Position numbers and translations under genes: made by a program. The notes under the pieces were generated by a model. That model worked only from the letters and a program-made list of their open reading frames with translations, made no database searches and was not told the origin of the DNA. A DNA stretch of 35,127 nt, taken from positions 1 through 35,127 of the forward strand of contig NZ_LNCU01000056.1 of the NCBI RefSeq assembly GCF_001542415.1. The letters are read 5' to 3'. This DNA is from Bradyrhizobium macuxiense (lineage in GTDB: Bacteria > Pseudomonadota > Alphaproteobacteria > Rhizobiales > Xanthobacteraceae). Positions 9,174 to 17,466 of the stretch are shown here, piece by piece; position 1 is the stretch's first letter; the number at the start of each line of letters is the position of its first letter.

Positions 9174-9449
9174 AATTCTGCGCCCCCACTCGAAAAAAAA
9201 TTACCTAGAATCTACCGAAACCGTAACAAATTGAGGTTCCATCACCTATGACATTTCGGTCACACAGCCGCTCTAAGTGAGTCTGGTTTGTTGCCGGTCA
9301 GCGGGCAGAGGTGCTCTGTATTGTCAATGCAGGTCAATAGCTTGTGCCGCTGTTGCAGGGCAACTCGGATGTCGGGGTGCCTTGGGCAGTGCGTCCAAAT
9401 CGGGAAGGTCGGTTAAGTCCATCCTAATGACGGCCGGTTCGCCGCACGT

Positions 9450-9908
9450 TTATTGCTCGCGACAAGTCGCGAAGTAGGAGGCGACGAAGGGAGGCGATAC
9501 CTTACCATCCGGCGAGGGGGCTCCGAGACGGCTCGGCGGCTTGTAGAGAGCCTTGCTGTCGAAATAGAACCGGAAGATCTCGACTGTCGTGTCGTCGACG
9601 CGGGTCGCAAAGATCGACCCGACATTGCGATGGGCGGCTGCAAAGACATAGGTCGTGAGCTTGGCTCCCTTGCGCTCCGGCGCAACAGACGTGCCCCACG
9701 TCACCGAGAAGGTTTCGCCATCGACTACGACGGTTGGTCGGACAGCATCCAGGTCGTCGTCGATCCACTGTGTGTCATTTGCGTTGCCGGAGGGGCCGAG
9801 CTCTATTCGCTTGCCTCGCGGCGCGTCGCACTCAAACCTCCTGGTTTGCGCAATCGATGCCGTTGTCATCGCCAGCAACAACAATAAGGAGCCGATCGGC
9901 CTTCGCAT
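9450..9908 (-). CDS. Small secreted protein of unknown function
   Basis: I do not recognise this family. The start at 9908 is chosen because it opens directly into a signal peptide (MRRPIGSLLLLLAMTTASIAQ); a longer frame reaches 10010. The mature part of about 130 residues has one Cys near its start (FECDAP) and one near its end (FATCREQ), which could form a disulfide bond. The rest looks like mixed beta strands ('TVVVDGETFSVTWG', 'TYVFAAAHRNVGSIFATRVDDTTVEIFRFYFDS'). It is probably periplasmic. It stands alone between tolC and the NYN-domain gene. Confidence 0.6.
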   Translation of the reverse strand: MRRPIGSLLLLLAMTTASIAQTRRFECDAPRGKRIELGPSGNANDTQWIDDDLDAVRPTVVVDGETFSVTWGTSVAPERKGAKLTTYVFAAAHRNVGSIFATRVDDTTVEIFRFYFDSKALYKPPSRLGAPSPDGKVSPPFVASYFATCREQ

Positions 9909-10006
9909 TGGCAGTCCCCAGGCAGCTGCATTCGACGGCGCGGAGTAGGCCGCCAGTCCGCTCGCGCTGCGGTCCCGTTTGGTGAGGTCGGGTTGCACCG
10001 CTGATG

Positions 10007-10540
10007 TCACTCCGGTGCGATCGGGTGCGGTGGACGCTCGATCGACGCCCTCAGGGTCTCGAGTTCGAGAAAGACATCAGCCTCCCGTCGAAGTTCGTCA
10101 GCGATCATCGGAGATTTGGTCCGAATACTGGAGACGATGGTGACGCGAACCCCCATTCGGCGAATAGCCTCGACGATGACGCGCAAATCACCATCGCCCG
10201 AGAACAAGAACGCCTGGTCGATGCGGCGCGCGATCTCCAATGCGTCGACGGCCAATTCGACACCGATGTTGCGCCTCATTCGTCGACGTCCTTCGCCGTC
10301 GTCGTGTTCCTTGGCGGGCTTCGTCCTGACCGCATACCCGTTGTAGTCCAGCCAATCAACCAACGGCTTGATGCTGCTGAACTCGTCGTCTCTCATCACC
10401 GTGTAGAAGTATGCACGGACGATCTGTCCGTGCTTGCCAAACTCCGTGAGCAATCGCCGGAAATCAACTTCGAAGCCGAGGCTTCTGACTGTATTGTGAA
10501 GGCTCGCACCATCAATGAAGAGTGCAATGCGATCGGTCAT
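10007..10540 (-). CDS. NYN domain protein, LabA/DUF88 family
   Basis: 177 residues from the ATG at 10540. The frame stays open to 10726, but the domain begins at once with MTDRIALFIDGASLH. NYN (PIN-like) landmarks are visible: the first acidic strand FIDGASL, the central 'NIGVELAVDALEIAR', the 'AFLFSGDGDLRVIVEAIRRMG' strand-turn with two Asp, and a terminal 'ADELRREADVFLEL'. These conserved Asp residues form the metal site in PIN/NYN ribonucleases, so an RNase role is plausible. The biological target is unknown. The neighbours give no functional clue. Confidence 0.85.
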   Translation of the reverse strand: MTDRIALFIDGASLHNTVRSLGFEVDFRRLLTEFGKHGQIVRAYFYTVMRDDEFSSIKPLVDWLDYNGYAVRTKPAKEHDDGEGRRRMRRNIGVELAVDALEIARRIDQAFLFSGDGDLRVIVEAIRRMGVRVTIVSSIRTKSPMIADELRREADVFLELETLRASIERPPHPIAPE

Positions 10541-11365
10541 CTCAGTCCCCATGACGCCGCACCATTCGCTGCGCGTTTGGCTTTTGGATCCTTTGCGGAT
10601 CGCGAGGCGGACGTTCCGATAGAATGAATTGGTCCTAGAAAATTGACTGGGAAGAAACTTCAACTGGGCCGATGCCAGGGTCATTTCGTGACCGCCGATC
10701 CGACGGCGCCGGTTTCCTAGGATCACTCAGGAACCGTCTGCAATCAACTGGTATGCTCGAGTCGAACGTTGGCCGAGGAGGACTTGATCAAGATCGGGTT
10801 GGGCGTGGCCGACGTAACGGCCGACAATCCATCTTAGGAATTAGCAGTCAGCTCCAGGCTAAATGCCGCCTGGGCCTTACTCCTCGACGGAGTGAGCGGT
10901 GTTCGTCCTCGGCGAATGCGATGTTCTGGCGTGGACTGTCAGCCCCGACCATCGTTGACCATCATAACCACACCCTTATCGAGGCGCCCGAACATCATCG
11001 GAAAGAGTGAGCCTGGATCAACGGACGCAAGATGAGACCTTCTCAACTAGCGCGGGAGGCGTCGGCTGCGTTGCTCCAAACACGTCACGGCAAGACGACC
11101 TTGTCGCTCGCGATTCCCGTACTATTGCGGGTCTGGCATTAGCGTGGAGATAGCACGCCTGAACGCGCGGGGCCGCCTGAAATTCCGGGGTACCCCGCCC
11201 CAATTCGACCTCCGTTAGCTTCGCTGCATTGGGTGTGGGTTGGGCGGTTTACCAATGGTTGTGGCCGCCCTTTGAAGCAGTTTGTGGATCGAATACTATT
11301 CGTGCCGAACTCGCGCGATTAACGCGCGGAGGCCCATTCTCGTGGCCCGAGAGGCAGATGCGCAG
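10541..11365. other. Intergenic stretch without a supported gene
   Basis: About 825 bases lie between the divergent NYN and PAP2 genes. Short open frames here have unconvincing composition and no recognisable motifs. It should hold both promoters, but I could not place them. Confidence 0.5.
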
Positions 11366-12292
11366 ATGGAATATCGTGCTGGAGTAGTGGAGCCGATCTA
11401 CCGCTACGCAATTTGGGCGATCATCGTCCTGATCGGATGCGTAGATGCGTTGTGGGTCTGGTGGATCGACATAAGGATCGTGCCAGATCTGAAGACCCTG
11501 CTCGGCCTGGCCGTGCTGCTTCTGATAAATTACGTCTACGTTGCAATAAGGCAGAAGCCCAGGATCGCGGTTCTTGCCGGCGCTGCGGCACAGCTGGTGG
11601 CGTTTACAGCGGTTTACGGCGTTCTGACCTATCTCGCCGCCAGATCCAGTTTTCCACTCGTTGACCGATATCTTTCAGCAGCGGACGTCTCGATCGGATT
11701 TGATTGGCTTGCGCAATTCAACTGGATTCAAGGTCATCCTGACGTCAAGTGGGTGTTCAACCTTGCGTATGAGACCGGGACAATTCAGATCATCATTCTC
11801 CTTATCCTGCTGAACGTGTTCGGAATGCTTGAGCGCATCGCCGAATTTGTATGGCTGTTCGTGCTGACGTTGTTGATCATCATCCCGTTCGCCTGGCTCA
11901 TTCCCGCTGAGGGGGCCTGGGCCTATTACGGGGTAGCGCACCTCACGAGCGCTTACTACTTGCCTGACTTTTTTGCACTGCGCGACGGGACCATGCGGGA
12001 AATCGTCATGGACAAAATGACCGGCATTGTTCAGTTTCCTTCCTTCCACACGGCACTTGCGCTCATCCTTATTTTTGCCGCCCGTGGAATTCGTTTCCTG
12101 TTTCCCGCATCGCTCGGATTCAACGCCTTGATGATCGCTTCGACGCCCGCATTTGGCGGACACTACCTTGTAGACATCATTGGCGGAGCAGTCCTCGTCC
12201 CACTGGCCATCCTGATTTTCGGTTGGGTCCAGCAAGGGGAGACCAAGCCTCGGCCCACTGACGTCGGCACGCTGAACGTTGTGAGGGAGTGA
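11366..12292 (+). CDS. PAP2-superfamily integral membrane phosphatase (Aur1/Ipt1-like PAP2_3)
   Basis: 308 residues from the ATG at 11366, preceded by GAGAGG; an upstream in-frame ATG at 11282 would add 28 charged residues. There are six or more membrane helices. The PAP2 catalytic signatures are present: 'FPSFHTALAL' (Ser and His of motif 2) and 'GGHYLVDIIGG' (His and Asp of motif 3). The first motif is not obvious, which is typical of the inositol-phosphorylceramide-synthase-like branch. A lipid phosphate or phosphotransferase role in the inner membrane is likely. The substrate cannot be read from sequence. Confidence 0.85.
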   Translation: MEYRAGVVEPIYRYAIWAIIVLIGCVDALWVWWIDIRIVPDLKTLLGLAVLLLINYVYVAIRQKPRIAVLAGAAAQLVAFTAVYGVLTYLAARSSFPLVDRYLSAADVSIGFDWLAQFNWIQGHPDVKWVFNLAYETGTIQIIILLILLNVFGMLERIAEFVWLFVLTLLIIIPFAWLIPAEGAWAYYGVAHLTSAYYLPDFFALRDGTMREIVMDKMTGIVQFPSFHTALALILIFAARGIRFLFPASLGFNALMIASTPAFGGHYLVDIIGGAVLVPLAILIFGWVQQGETKPRPTDVGTLNVVRE

Positions 12293-12680
12293 AAACCTTT
12301 CGGAGATCGTTCGCGGCACTTGGTCAGAATACAGTCACGGTTGCTGTCGCGTACACGGGCGCGCCCGAGGCGCATGTCCAAAATAGGGCTGCTCGGCAAC
12401 GCTCCCCGATGCTGGTCGAGGGGCCATCCGGTCCAAGGTCAAGAAGGGTACCTCATCCGCGACCGGCACTTGCTCATCCCGACTGAGCCGTTCCGTATTC
12501 ACACGGAGCAACCGCTTCAAAAGGTGAGGGCCGTTCGAAATTCTCAATTATCTCAGGGGATTCCAATCGTCACTCGGGTACGGCGCAGTGCTCAACGGAC
12601 GCTGCAGCAGCTGCCGCGGTAGGGTTAACAAAGGATTACCAGATGACAGCTTTCCCATGAGATATTATAAGCAAAACTTA
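12293..12680. other. Non-coding leader region upstream of the Tad pilus locus
   Basis: No gene is supported in this stretch; the two 100-residue-or-shorter open frames look random. The last 60 bases become AT-rich and carry the putative pilin regulatory elements listed separately. Confidence 0.5.
12625..12639 (+). promoter_or_regulatory. CtrA-like site (TTAA-N7-TTAC)
   Basis: TTAA-N7-TTAC at 12625-12639 differs by one base from the alphaproteobacterial CtrA box TTAA-N7-TTAA and lies about 105 bp upstream of the first pilin. In Caulobacter the pilin gene pilA is CtrA-controlled, so the placement is suggestive. A short motif like this can arise by chance. Confidence 0.35.
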
Positions 12681-12705
12681 GTTGGCAATGATTTTGCTTG
12701 CCAAC
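12681..12705 (+). promoter_or_regulatory. Sigma54-like -24/-12 element inside a perfect inverted repeat
   Basis: GTTGGCAA-N9-TTGCCAAC is a perfect 8-bp dyad. The same bases read TTGGCA...TTTTGCTT, with the GG and GC dinucleotides exactly 10 bases apart, the hallmark of RpoN (sigma54) promoters. It ends 37 bp before the first flp start, a reasonable leader length. No T-tract follows, arguing against a terminator. It could instead be an operator dyad, and both readings may hold. Confidence 0.5.
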
Positions 12706-12742
12706 TTTGTACGTAAATTAATCGTAAAAGGGATTTTGTCCT

Positions 12743-12958
12743 ATGATCAAGTATTACATCAAGACCACGGAAGCCTTTAAGCGTCTGCGCGCGGACCAGG
12801 ACGGCGTTGTGTCGTTCGAGTACGTGATCGTCGCCGCTTGCATCGTCGCCGCAGTGGCCGCCGCGTTTGGCACCAGCGCTACTTCCGGCATCGGCCTGGC
12901 GCTGAGCAATGCGATCACTACCATCACCGCCGCCGTCACCAAGGCTGTCGCTGCCTAA
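12743..12958 (+). CDS. flp: Flp/Fap pilin subunit (Tad pilus), copy 1
   Basis: 71 residues. A leader of 21 residues ends in Gly21, followed by VVSFEYVIVA, the class IVb Flp signature with Glu at mature position 5 and Tyr at 6. A hydrophobic helix follows (to about residue 42), then an Ala/Thr-rich tail. The mature pilin is about 50 residues. CpaA (13322-13846) is the expected leader peptidase. An AAAGGGA ribosome site precedes the start. The second copy lies 79 bp downstream and is nearly identical in the core. It is the major structural subunit of the Tad pilus. Confidence 0.95.
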   Translation: MIKYYIKTTEAFKRLRADQDGVVSFEYVIVAACIVAAVAAAFGTSATSGIGLALSNAITTITAAVTKAVAA

Positions 12959-13037
12959 ATCTCGACGTTGAATGCCGTTGGCTATTTATCGGCCAACAGG
13001 ATTCGATATTCGCGATTTTGAAGGGAGGCTTTCTGCT

Positions 13038-13253
13038 ATGTTGCGGTCCTACATTCTAATGACCGAGGCGTTGAAGCGTCTGCGCGCGGACCAGGACGGC
13101 GTTGTGTCGTTTGAATACGTGATCGTCGCCGCTTGTATCGTGGCCGCAGTGGCCGCCGCGTTCGGCACCTCTGCGACTTCCGGTATTGGCCTCGCGTTGA
13201 GCACCGCGATCACCACTATTAGCACCGCGGTCACCACCGCCGTCTCTGCTTAA
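13038..13253 (+). CDS. flp: Flp/Fap pilin subunit (Tad pilus), copy 2
   Basis: 71 residues from the ATG at 13038; a GAAGGGAGG ribosome site precedes it. Residues 12-55 match copy 1 exactly, including the G^VVSFEY processing site. The first ten residues and the tail (AITTISTAVTTAVSA) differ. DNA identity across the core is also very high, indicating recent duplication or gene conversion. Which copy is the major pilin cannot be told from sequence. Confidence 0.95.
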   Translation: MLRSYILMTEALKRLRADQDGVVSFEYVIVAACIVAAVAAAFGTSATSGIGLALSTAITTISTAVTTAVSA

Positions 13254-13275
13254 GTCCAGAAGATGGCGCTTCGGA

Positions 13276-13298
13276 GGGGGGCATCATCTTTGCCCCCC
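13276..13298 (+). terminator. Strong hairpin between pilin genes and the assembly operon
   Basis: GGGGGGC-N9-GCCCCCC is a perfect 7-bp GC stem 22 bases past the second pilin stop and 23 bases before cpaA. Flanking AGAAG and CTTCT could extend it. No immediate T-tract follows, so it is more likely an attenuator or 3' mRNA stabiliser that keeps pilin transcripts abundant relative to the assembly genes. Confidence 0.55.
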
Positions 13299-13321
13299 AC
13301 CGCTTCTGAGGCATTTATTTC

Positions 13322-13846
13322 ATGAGTTGGATTGCTTCCACGACTTGGATTGCTTCCACGACCTCGTGTCTGGAAATCGCATTGTTGTTGTATGTCGCAA
13401 CGATCGATATCGCGACGCGATTGATCAGAAATGAAATCTGTCTGGCGCTGGCGCTCCTAGGGATCGTTAGTCAGTTGGCCAGTCCGATGCAGCTTGTCCA
13501 ATCGCTGATCGTTGCGGCGATCCTGTTGCTGGTGCTCTTTGTGATCTACCAGCGCGGATTGATCGGCGGCGGCGATGTCAAGTTGCTGGTCGCCCTGGCA
13601 ATCGGCCTGCCGCTCTCCGGCTTGATCGAACTGCTGACTTTGACCGCGCTCGCGGGCGGAGCCCTCGGCATGGTGCATCTGATGATGCGGGCCCTGCCGC
13701 AGCCCAGGCTGGCGCCTGTCGGATCGTCGCTGGCGCGCCGCGTCTACGCGATCGAGCGCTGGCGTCATTTGCGACACGCTCCGCTCCCTTACGGGGTCGC
13801 CATCGCGTGTGGAGGTATTTGGAGCATTTTGAGCAAAGGATTTTGA
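13322..13846 (+). CDS. cpaA: Prepilin leader peptidase CpaA/TadV (A24 aspartic protease)
   Basis: 174 residues, membrane-embedded. The two catalytic aspartates of the A24 family are visible: Asp29 in ATIDIATRLIRNEI and Asp85 in GGGDVKLL. It cleaves Flp prepilin and the pseudopilins TadE-type at the cytoplasmic face. As in other TadV/CpaA proteins there is no Cys-rich N-methyltransferase domain like that of PilD. The N-terminus carries a tandem WIASTT-WIASTT caused by an 18-bp DNA duplication (13328-13363). The ribosome site is GAGG, about 10 bases upstream. Confidence 0.93.
   Translation: MSWIASTTWIASTTSCLEIALLLYVATIDIATRLIRNEICLALALLGIVSQLASPMQLVQSLIVAAILLLVLFVIYQRGLIGGGDVKLLVALAIGLPLSGLIELLTLTALAGGALGMVHLMMRALPQPRLAPVGSSLARRVYAIERWRHLRHAPLPYGVAIACGGIWSILSKGF
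13328..13363 (+). repeat. 18-bp tandem duplication in cpaA
   Basis: Two 18-bp copies, differing only in the last base, encode WIASTT twice immediately after the start codon region. An in-frame slippage duplication is the simplest explanation. Confidence 0.9.
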
Positions 13847-13847
13847 C

Positions 13848-14822
13848 ATGTCATCCACATTGCGCCTCTCGATCATCATGGTGCTGTTGCTCGCAACGAC
13901 TGCGCTCGGGCTCATCGCCTACAACATGAACCGGCCGGAAGCTCCGGTGGCGATCGTGCAGAAGGCGCCGGCAGCCGCTCCAGTTACCGTCGGCTATTTC
14001 GTTGCCGCGCGTCCCTTGCCGAAAGGCACGCTGACACGCGAAGAAGATTTCACGGTGCGTCAGGCGCCACCGGAAGGTGCTCCAGCCGGTGCGATCCTTG
14101 ACACGCCCGAAACCAAGATTGGGCTTCCGGGCTCTCTGGTGCGCAAATTCGTCGACGCCGGCAGCCCTATCACGCTGCAGGACATCCTGCGGCCGCGCGA
14201 TCGGGGTTTCCTCGCCAGCGTCCTGGCACCAGATAGCCGCGCCATCAGCATCAAGGTCGACGAGGAGACGGGGGTCTCGGGTCTGATCCGGCCGGGCGAC
14301 AATGTGGACGTGGTATTGACCCAGGTTTTCGAGAAGGCGGATCCGGTGCGTCGGGCTGTCAGCGAAACCGTTCTGTCCAACGTGCGCGTCATCGCAATCG
14401 ACCAGGAGATTGCGCAGGGTGGACGCCCCCTCGGCAATACCGTGAACAACGCCGTGGCAGCCAAGTCGGCGCAAACCGTGTCGCTGGAGCTCGCGCCCGA
14501 TCAGGTCAAGAAGATCACGGTCGCGAAGCAGCTTGGAACGCTTTCACTGGTGGTGCGGGCGGCGGCCGATCAGTGGAGCAAGCCGGATACTGGCGACATT
14601 TCGAGCTGCGATGTCTCTCCGGAGCTCGCTCGCCAGAGTGCAATTGCCGGGCAGAGCACCACGATCGCGATCTACAACAGTGGCGGGATGAAGCAGTATT
14701 CCGTGAGGAGGGACGATTCGGATGACGGCGACGTACGGGTCGGGTGCGACGGGTCGTCGGATGTCAGCCAGCAGACCACGACCGCGATGCGTGACGCGAG
14801 CAGATTGCCGGAGAAACGCTGA
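13848..14822 (+). CDS. cpaB: Flp pilus assembly protein CpaB/RcpC
   Basis: 324 residues. An N-terminal membrane anchor (about 6-24, SIIMVLLLATTALGLIAYN) is followed by a Pro/Ala-rich stretch and an SAF-type domain ('VGYFVAARPLPKGTLTREEDF', about 45-110), then the RcpC/CpaB domain ('SRAISIKVDEETGVSGLIRPGDNVDVVLTQ', 'VSLELAPDQVKKITVAKQLGTLSLVVR'). It is a periplasmic or inner-membrane-anchored component linked to the secretin. The C-terminal tail, rich in Ser, Asp and Gln, is low complexity. The gene begins one base after the cpaA stop, and its stop overlaps the cpaE start (TGATG). Confidence 0.93.
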   Translation: MSSTLRLSIIMVLLLATTALGLIAYNMNRPEAPVAIVQKAPAAAPVTVGYFVAARPLPKGTLTREEDFTVRQAPPEGAPAGAILDTPETKIGLPGSLVRKFVDAGSPITLQDILRPRDRGFLASVLAPDSRAISIKVDEETGVSGLIRPGDNVDVVLTQVFEKADPVRRAVSETVLSNVRVIAIDQEIAQGGRPLGNTVNNAVAAKSAQTVSLELAPDQVKKITVAKQLGTLSLVVRAAADQWSKPDTGDISSCDVSPELARQSAIAGQSTTIAIYNSGGMKQYSVRRDDSDDGDVRVGCDGSSDVSQQTTTAMRDASRLPEKR

Positions 14823-16024
14823 TGAGTGTGAACATGGCAATGACGAGCCCGCCCGAAGAATCGACGTCTGTTCTCGCGCGCAATCGAATCGTTTGTTTCG
14901 TCAATGATGAGTTGAGTGCTGCGGCTCTGCGCAAGGGGCTGGAGGGAAGCAACATCTCGATCAGACGTGGCACGATCCGTCATGCGACACGGATGCTCGA
15001 GACCGACACTGAGCTGTCCGCATTGGTGACTGATATCAGCGGAATCGACGATCCGTTCGCTGAGCTGGAAAGATTGGCGAGCGTCTGTCCGCCCGATGTT
15101 CGGGTGGCCCTGATCGGTGAGAACAGGGAGATCACGTTCTACCGCGAGCTGATGGAAATCGGCCTGACCGAGTACCTTCCGCGTCCGATCACCCGGGACA
15201 TGGTGCTGGACCAGCTGCGCCCGAAGCTGCTCGGCGACGTCGCGCCCGTTCAGAACGATCGCGGCGGACACGTGGTCTCGATCTGCGGTGCCCAGGGCGG
15301 CGCCGGCGCGACAAGTATCGCGATCAATCTCGCAATGCAGTTGGCCGAGACCACCAAGGCCAAGGTCGCGCTGCTCGATCTTCATCTCCAGGGCGGCGAG
15401 ACCGCCGTCATGCTGGGCCTGCGACCCGGGCCCGGGCTGCGGATCGCCCTGGAGAATCCGATGCGGGCGGACACGCTGTTCCTCGAGCGCGCGGCGATCG
15501 AGGTCAACGAACGGGTCTGCCTGATCTCAGGCGATGAAGAGCTGGATGCGCAGCTCGACATCACTGAGGCGGGCGTGCGGCACGTGCTCGGGCTGCTCCG
15601 CCAGCGCTTCAACTACATCGTTGTCGACGTTCCGGTCCCGTTTCCGCCATCGATCCATCCGGTGATCCAGCTATCGCGTCATGTCCTGGTGCTGCTGGAA
15701 GCCGAGGTGACCGGGCTCCGCAATGCCCACGCGTTGCGCAACGCCGTCACCAACATCGCCGGCAAGGATCGCGTGTTTACGTTGCTGAACCGGGCCGACC
15801 GCGCCGGCGGCCTTCCCAGGGATACGATCATCAAGGCCCTGGGCACAGAACCGGACATGGTGATCCCGGATCTCGGCAAGGGAATGACCCAGGCGGTCAA
15901 TCTCGGAATTCCTGCGCTGAAGCATGTCTCCGGCTTGCGACGTCATCTGGCTCCGATCGTACGCGAGATCACCGGCGTCGGCGCTCAGGCCAAGGGGCGG
16001 TGGAGGAGGTGGCTTGGGCTATGA
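14822..16024 (+). CDS. cpaE: Tad pilus localisation ATPase CpaE/TadZ
   Basis: 400 residues. The N-terminal 125 or so residues form a receiver-like (atypical CheY) domain. From about residue 150 a ParA/MinD-type ATPase begins with a Walker A segment GAQGGAGATS that lacks the usual Lys residues of the deviant motif, as in many CpaE proteins. 'KVALLDLHLQGG' and 'FNYIVVDVPVPFPP' are the A' and Walker B regions. CpaE/TadZ marks the pole or site for Tad machine assembly. The gene overlaps cpaB by one base and cpaF by four (ATGA). Confidence 0.92.
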   Translation: MSVNMAMTSPPEESTSVLARNRIVCFVNDELSAAALRKGLEGSNISIRRGTIRHATRMLETDTELSALVTDISGIDDPFAELERLASVCPPDVRVALIGENREITFYRELMEIGLTEYLPRPITRDMVLDQLRPKLLGDVAPVQNDRGGHVVSICGAQGGAGATSIAINLAMQLAETTKAKVALLDLHLQGGETAVMLGLRPGPGLRIALENPMRADTLFLERAAIEVNERVCLISGDEELDAQLDITEAGVRHVLGLLRQRFNYIVVDVPVPFPPSIHPVIQLSRHVLVLLEAEVTGLRNAHALRNAVTNIAGKDRVFTLLNRADRAGGLPRDTIIKALGTEPDMVIPDLGKGMTQAVNLGIPALKHVSGLRRHLAPIVREITGVGAQAKGRWRRWLGL

Positions 16025-17466
16025 AGAAGTTCGGGAGGCGCGCAGACGAGACGCCAACGCGTTTGCCTGCACTGATGCCGAGCTCGCCCGCGGCGGAGGC
16101 AAGCATGGCGCAGACGGCGCCAAGCGCGGCGCCGTCTGCGCCGAGCCTAGTGTCGTCGATGCCCAGCGCGCCTCCACCGCTGCCGAGGCGCGAAGAACGA
16201 TCGAGCCATCATCCGGTGATGCCGGCGTCGCTGCGCGAACGTGTGATGGAGCAGATCGATCCCTCGGCGGCCGCGACGGTCTCGCGCGACGTTCTTCGGC
16301 GGCAGATCGAGGAAATCATCCACGGCATCGCCAATCAGGAACGGCTCGAGCTTTCCGGGCGCGAACAGATTCAACTGGCAGACGAGATCGCGGACGACAT
16401 GACTGGCTACGGGCCGCTGCGTCCGCTCCTGCTGGATGAGACGATCAACGATATCATGATCAACGGTCCGGCCAACATCTACGTCGAGCGAGGCGGCAAG
16501 CTGGAGCGGGTCGCCGTCCGCTTTCGCGACAATGATCATATCGCATCGGTCGCGCAGAAAATCGCCGCGCAGGTCGGCCGGCGTGTCGACGAGTCCAGCC
16601 CGATGGTGGATTGCCGCCTGCCGGACGGCAGTCGTGTCAATATCATCCTTCCGCCGCTGTCGATCCACAGCCCGTGCATATCGATTCGAAAGTTCCCGAA
16701 CCGCCGCCTGAACATCGCCGGAATGATCGAGAACGGCTCGATGAGTGTGGGCATCGGCCAGTTGCTGGAGATTGCGTCGCGCTGCCGGCTCAACGTCCTC
16801 GTTTCCGGCGGCACCGGCTCCGGCAAGACGACGCTATTGAACGCCATGAGCCAGTTCATCGACCATAGCGAACGCGTTGTCACGATCGAGGACGCAGCCG
16901 AGCTGCAGCTGCAGCAACCGCATGTGATCAGCCTGGAGACGCGCCCGCCGAGTCTCGAGGGCACGGGGCAGGTGACGCAACGTGATCTCCTGTGGAATGC
17001 CTTGCGCATGCGTCCCGATCGGATCGTTGTCGGCGAGGTGCGCGGCGCTGAAGCCTTCGACATGCTGCAGGCGATGAACACCGGCCATGACGGCTCGATT
17101 TCCACGGTGCACGCCAACAGCACCCGCGACGCCCTGACCCGCATCGAGAACATGGTGCAGATGGGGCAGGTCAATCTGCCGTCGCGCGCAATCCGCGCCC
17201 AGATCGTCGCCGCGCTCGACATCATCGTCCAGGTCGAGCGCATGCGGGACGGACAGCGCCGCATCGTCCAGGTCAGCGAGGTGATCGGGCTGGAGGGCGA
17301 GGTGATCACCACCAATGATATCGCTGTCTTCGAATACAAGGAGGAGGACGTTCACGGGCGGATCTCGGGGACCTACAGATCCACCAACGCCGTCCCGAAA
17401 TTCAAGAGTCGGCTTGTCTATTACGGGCTTGATCGAGCCTGGGCGGAGGCCATGAGGCAGATATGA
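16021..17466 (+). CDS. cpaF: Tad pilus assembly ATPase CpaF/TadA
   Basis: 481 residues. The start at 16021 overlaps the cpaE stop (ATGA) and is preferred over the 16000 start, which would lie inside cpaE. An N-terminal Ala/Pro/Ser-rich linker (about 1-60) leads into the VirB11/GspE-like secretion ATPase. Walker A GGTGSGKTT sits at 263-271, the Asp box and Walker B at 'VVTIEDAAEL' and 'RIVVGEVRGAEAFDML', and the His box at 'TGHDGSISTVHANS'. It powers both extension and retraction of the pilus through TadB/TadC. It overlaps tadB by ATGA. Confidence 0.96.
   Translation: MKKFGRRADETPTRLPALMPSSPAAEASMAQTAPSAAPSAPSLVSSMPSAPPPLPRREERSSHHPVMPASLRERVMEQIDPSAAATVSRDVLRRQIEEIIHGIANQERLELSGREQIQLADEIADDMTGYGPLRPLLLDETINDIMINGPANIYVERGGKLERVAVRFRDNDHIASVAQKIAAQVGRRVDESSPMVDCRLPDGSRVNIILPPLSIHSPCISIRKFPNRRLNIAGMIENGSMSVGIGQLLEIASRCRLNVLVSGGTGSGKTTLLNAMSQFIDHSERVVTIEDAAELQLQQPHVISLETRPPSLEGTGQVTQRDLLWNALRMRPDRIVVGEVRGAEAFDMLQAMNTGHDGSISTVHANSTRDALTRIENMVQMGQVNLPSRAIRAQIVAALDIIVQVERMRDGQRRIVQVSEVIGLEGEVITTNDIAVFEYKEEDVHGRISGTYRSTNAVPKFKSRLVYYGLDRAWAEAMRQI

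Noticed and set aside
12681..12705. Dyad upstream of the pilin read as a transcription terminator
   Set aside because: The stem is AT-containing with a 9-nt loop and no T-tract follows; the promoter-like spacing explains it better.
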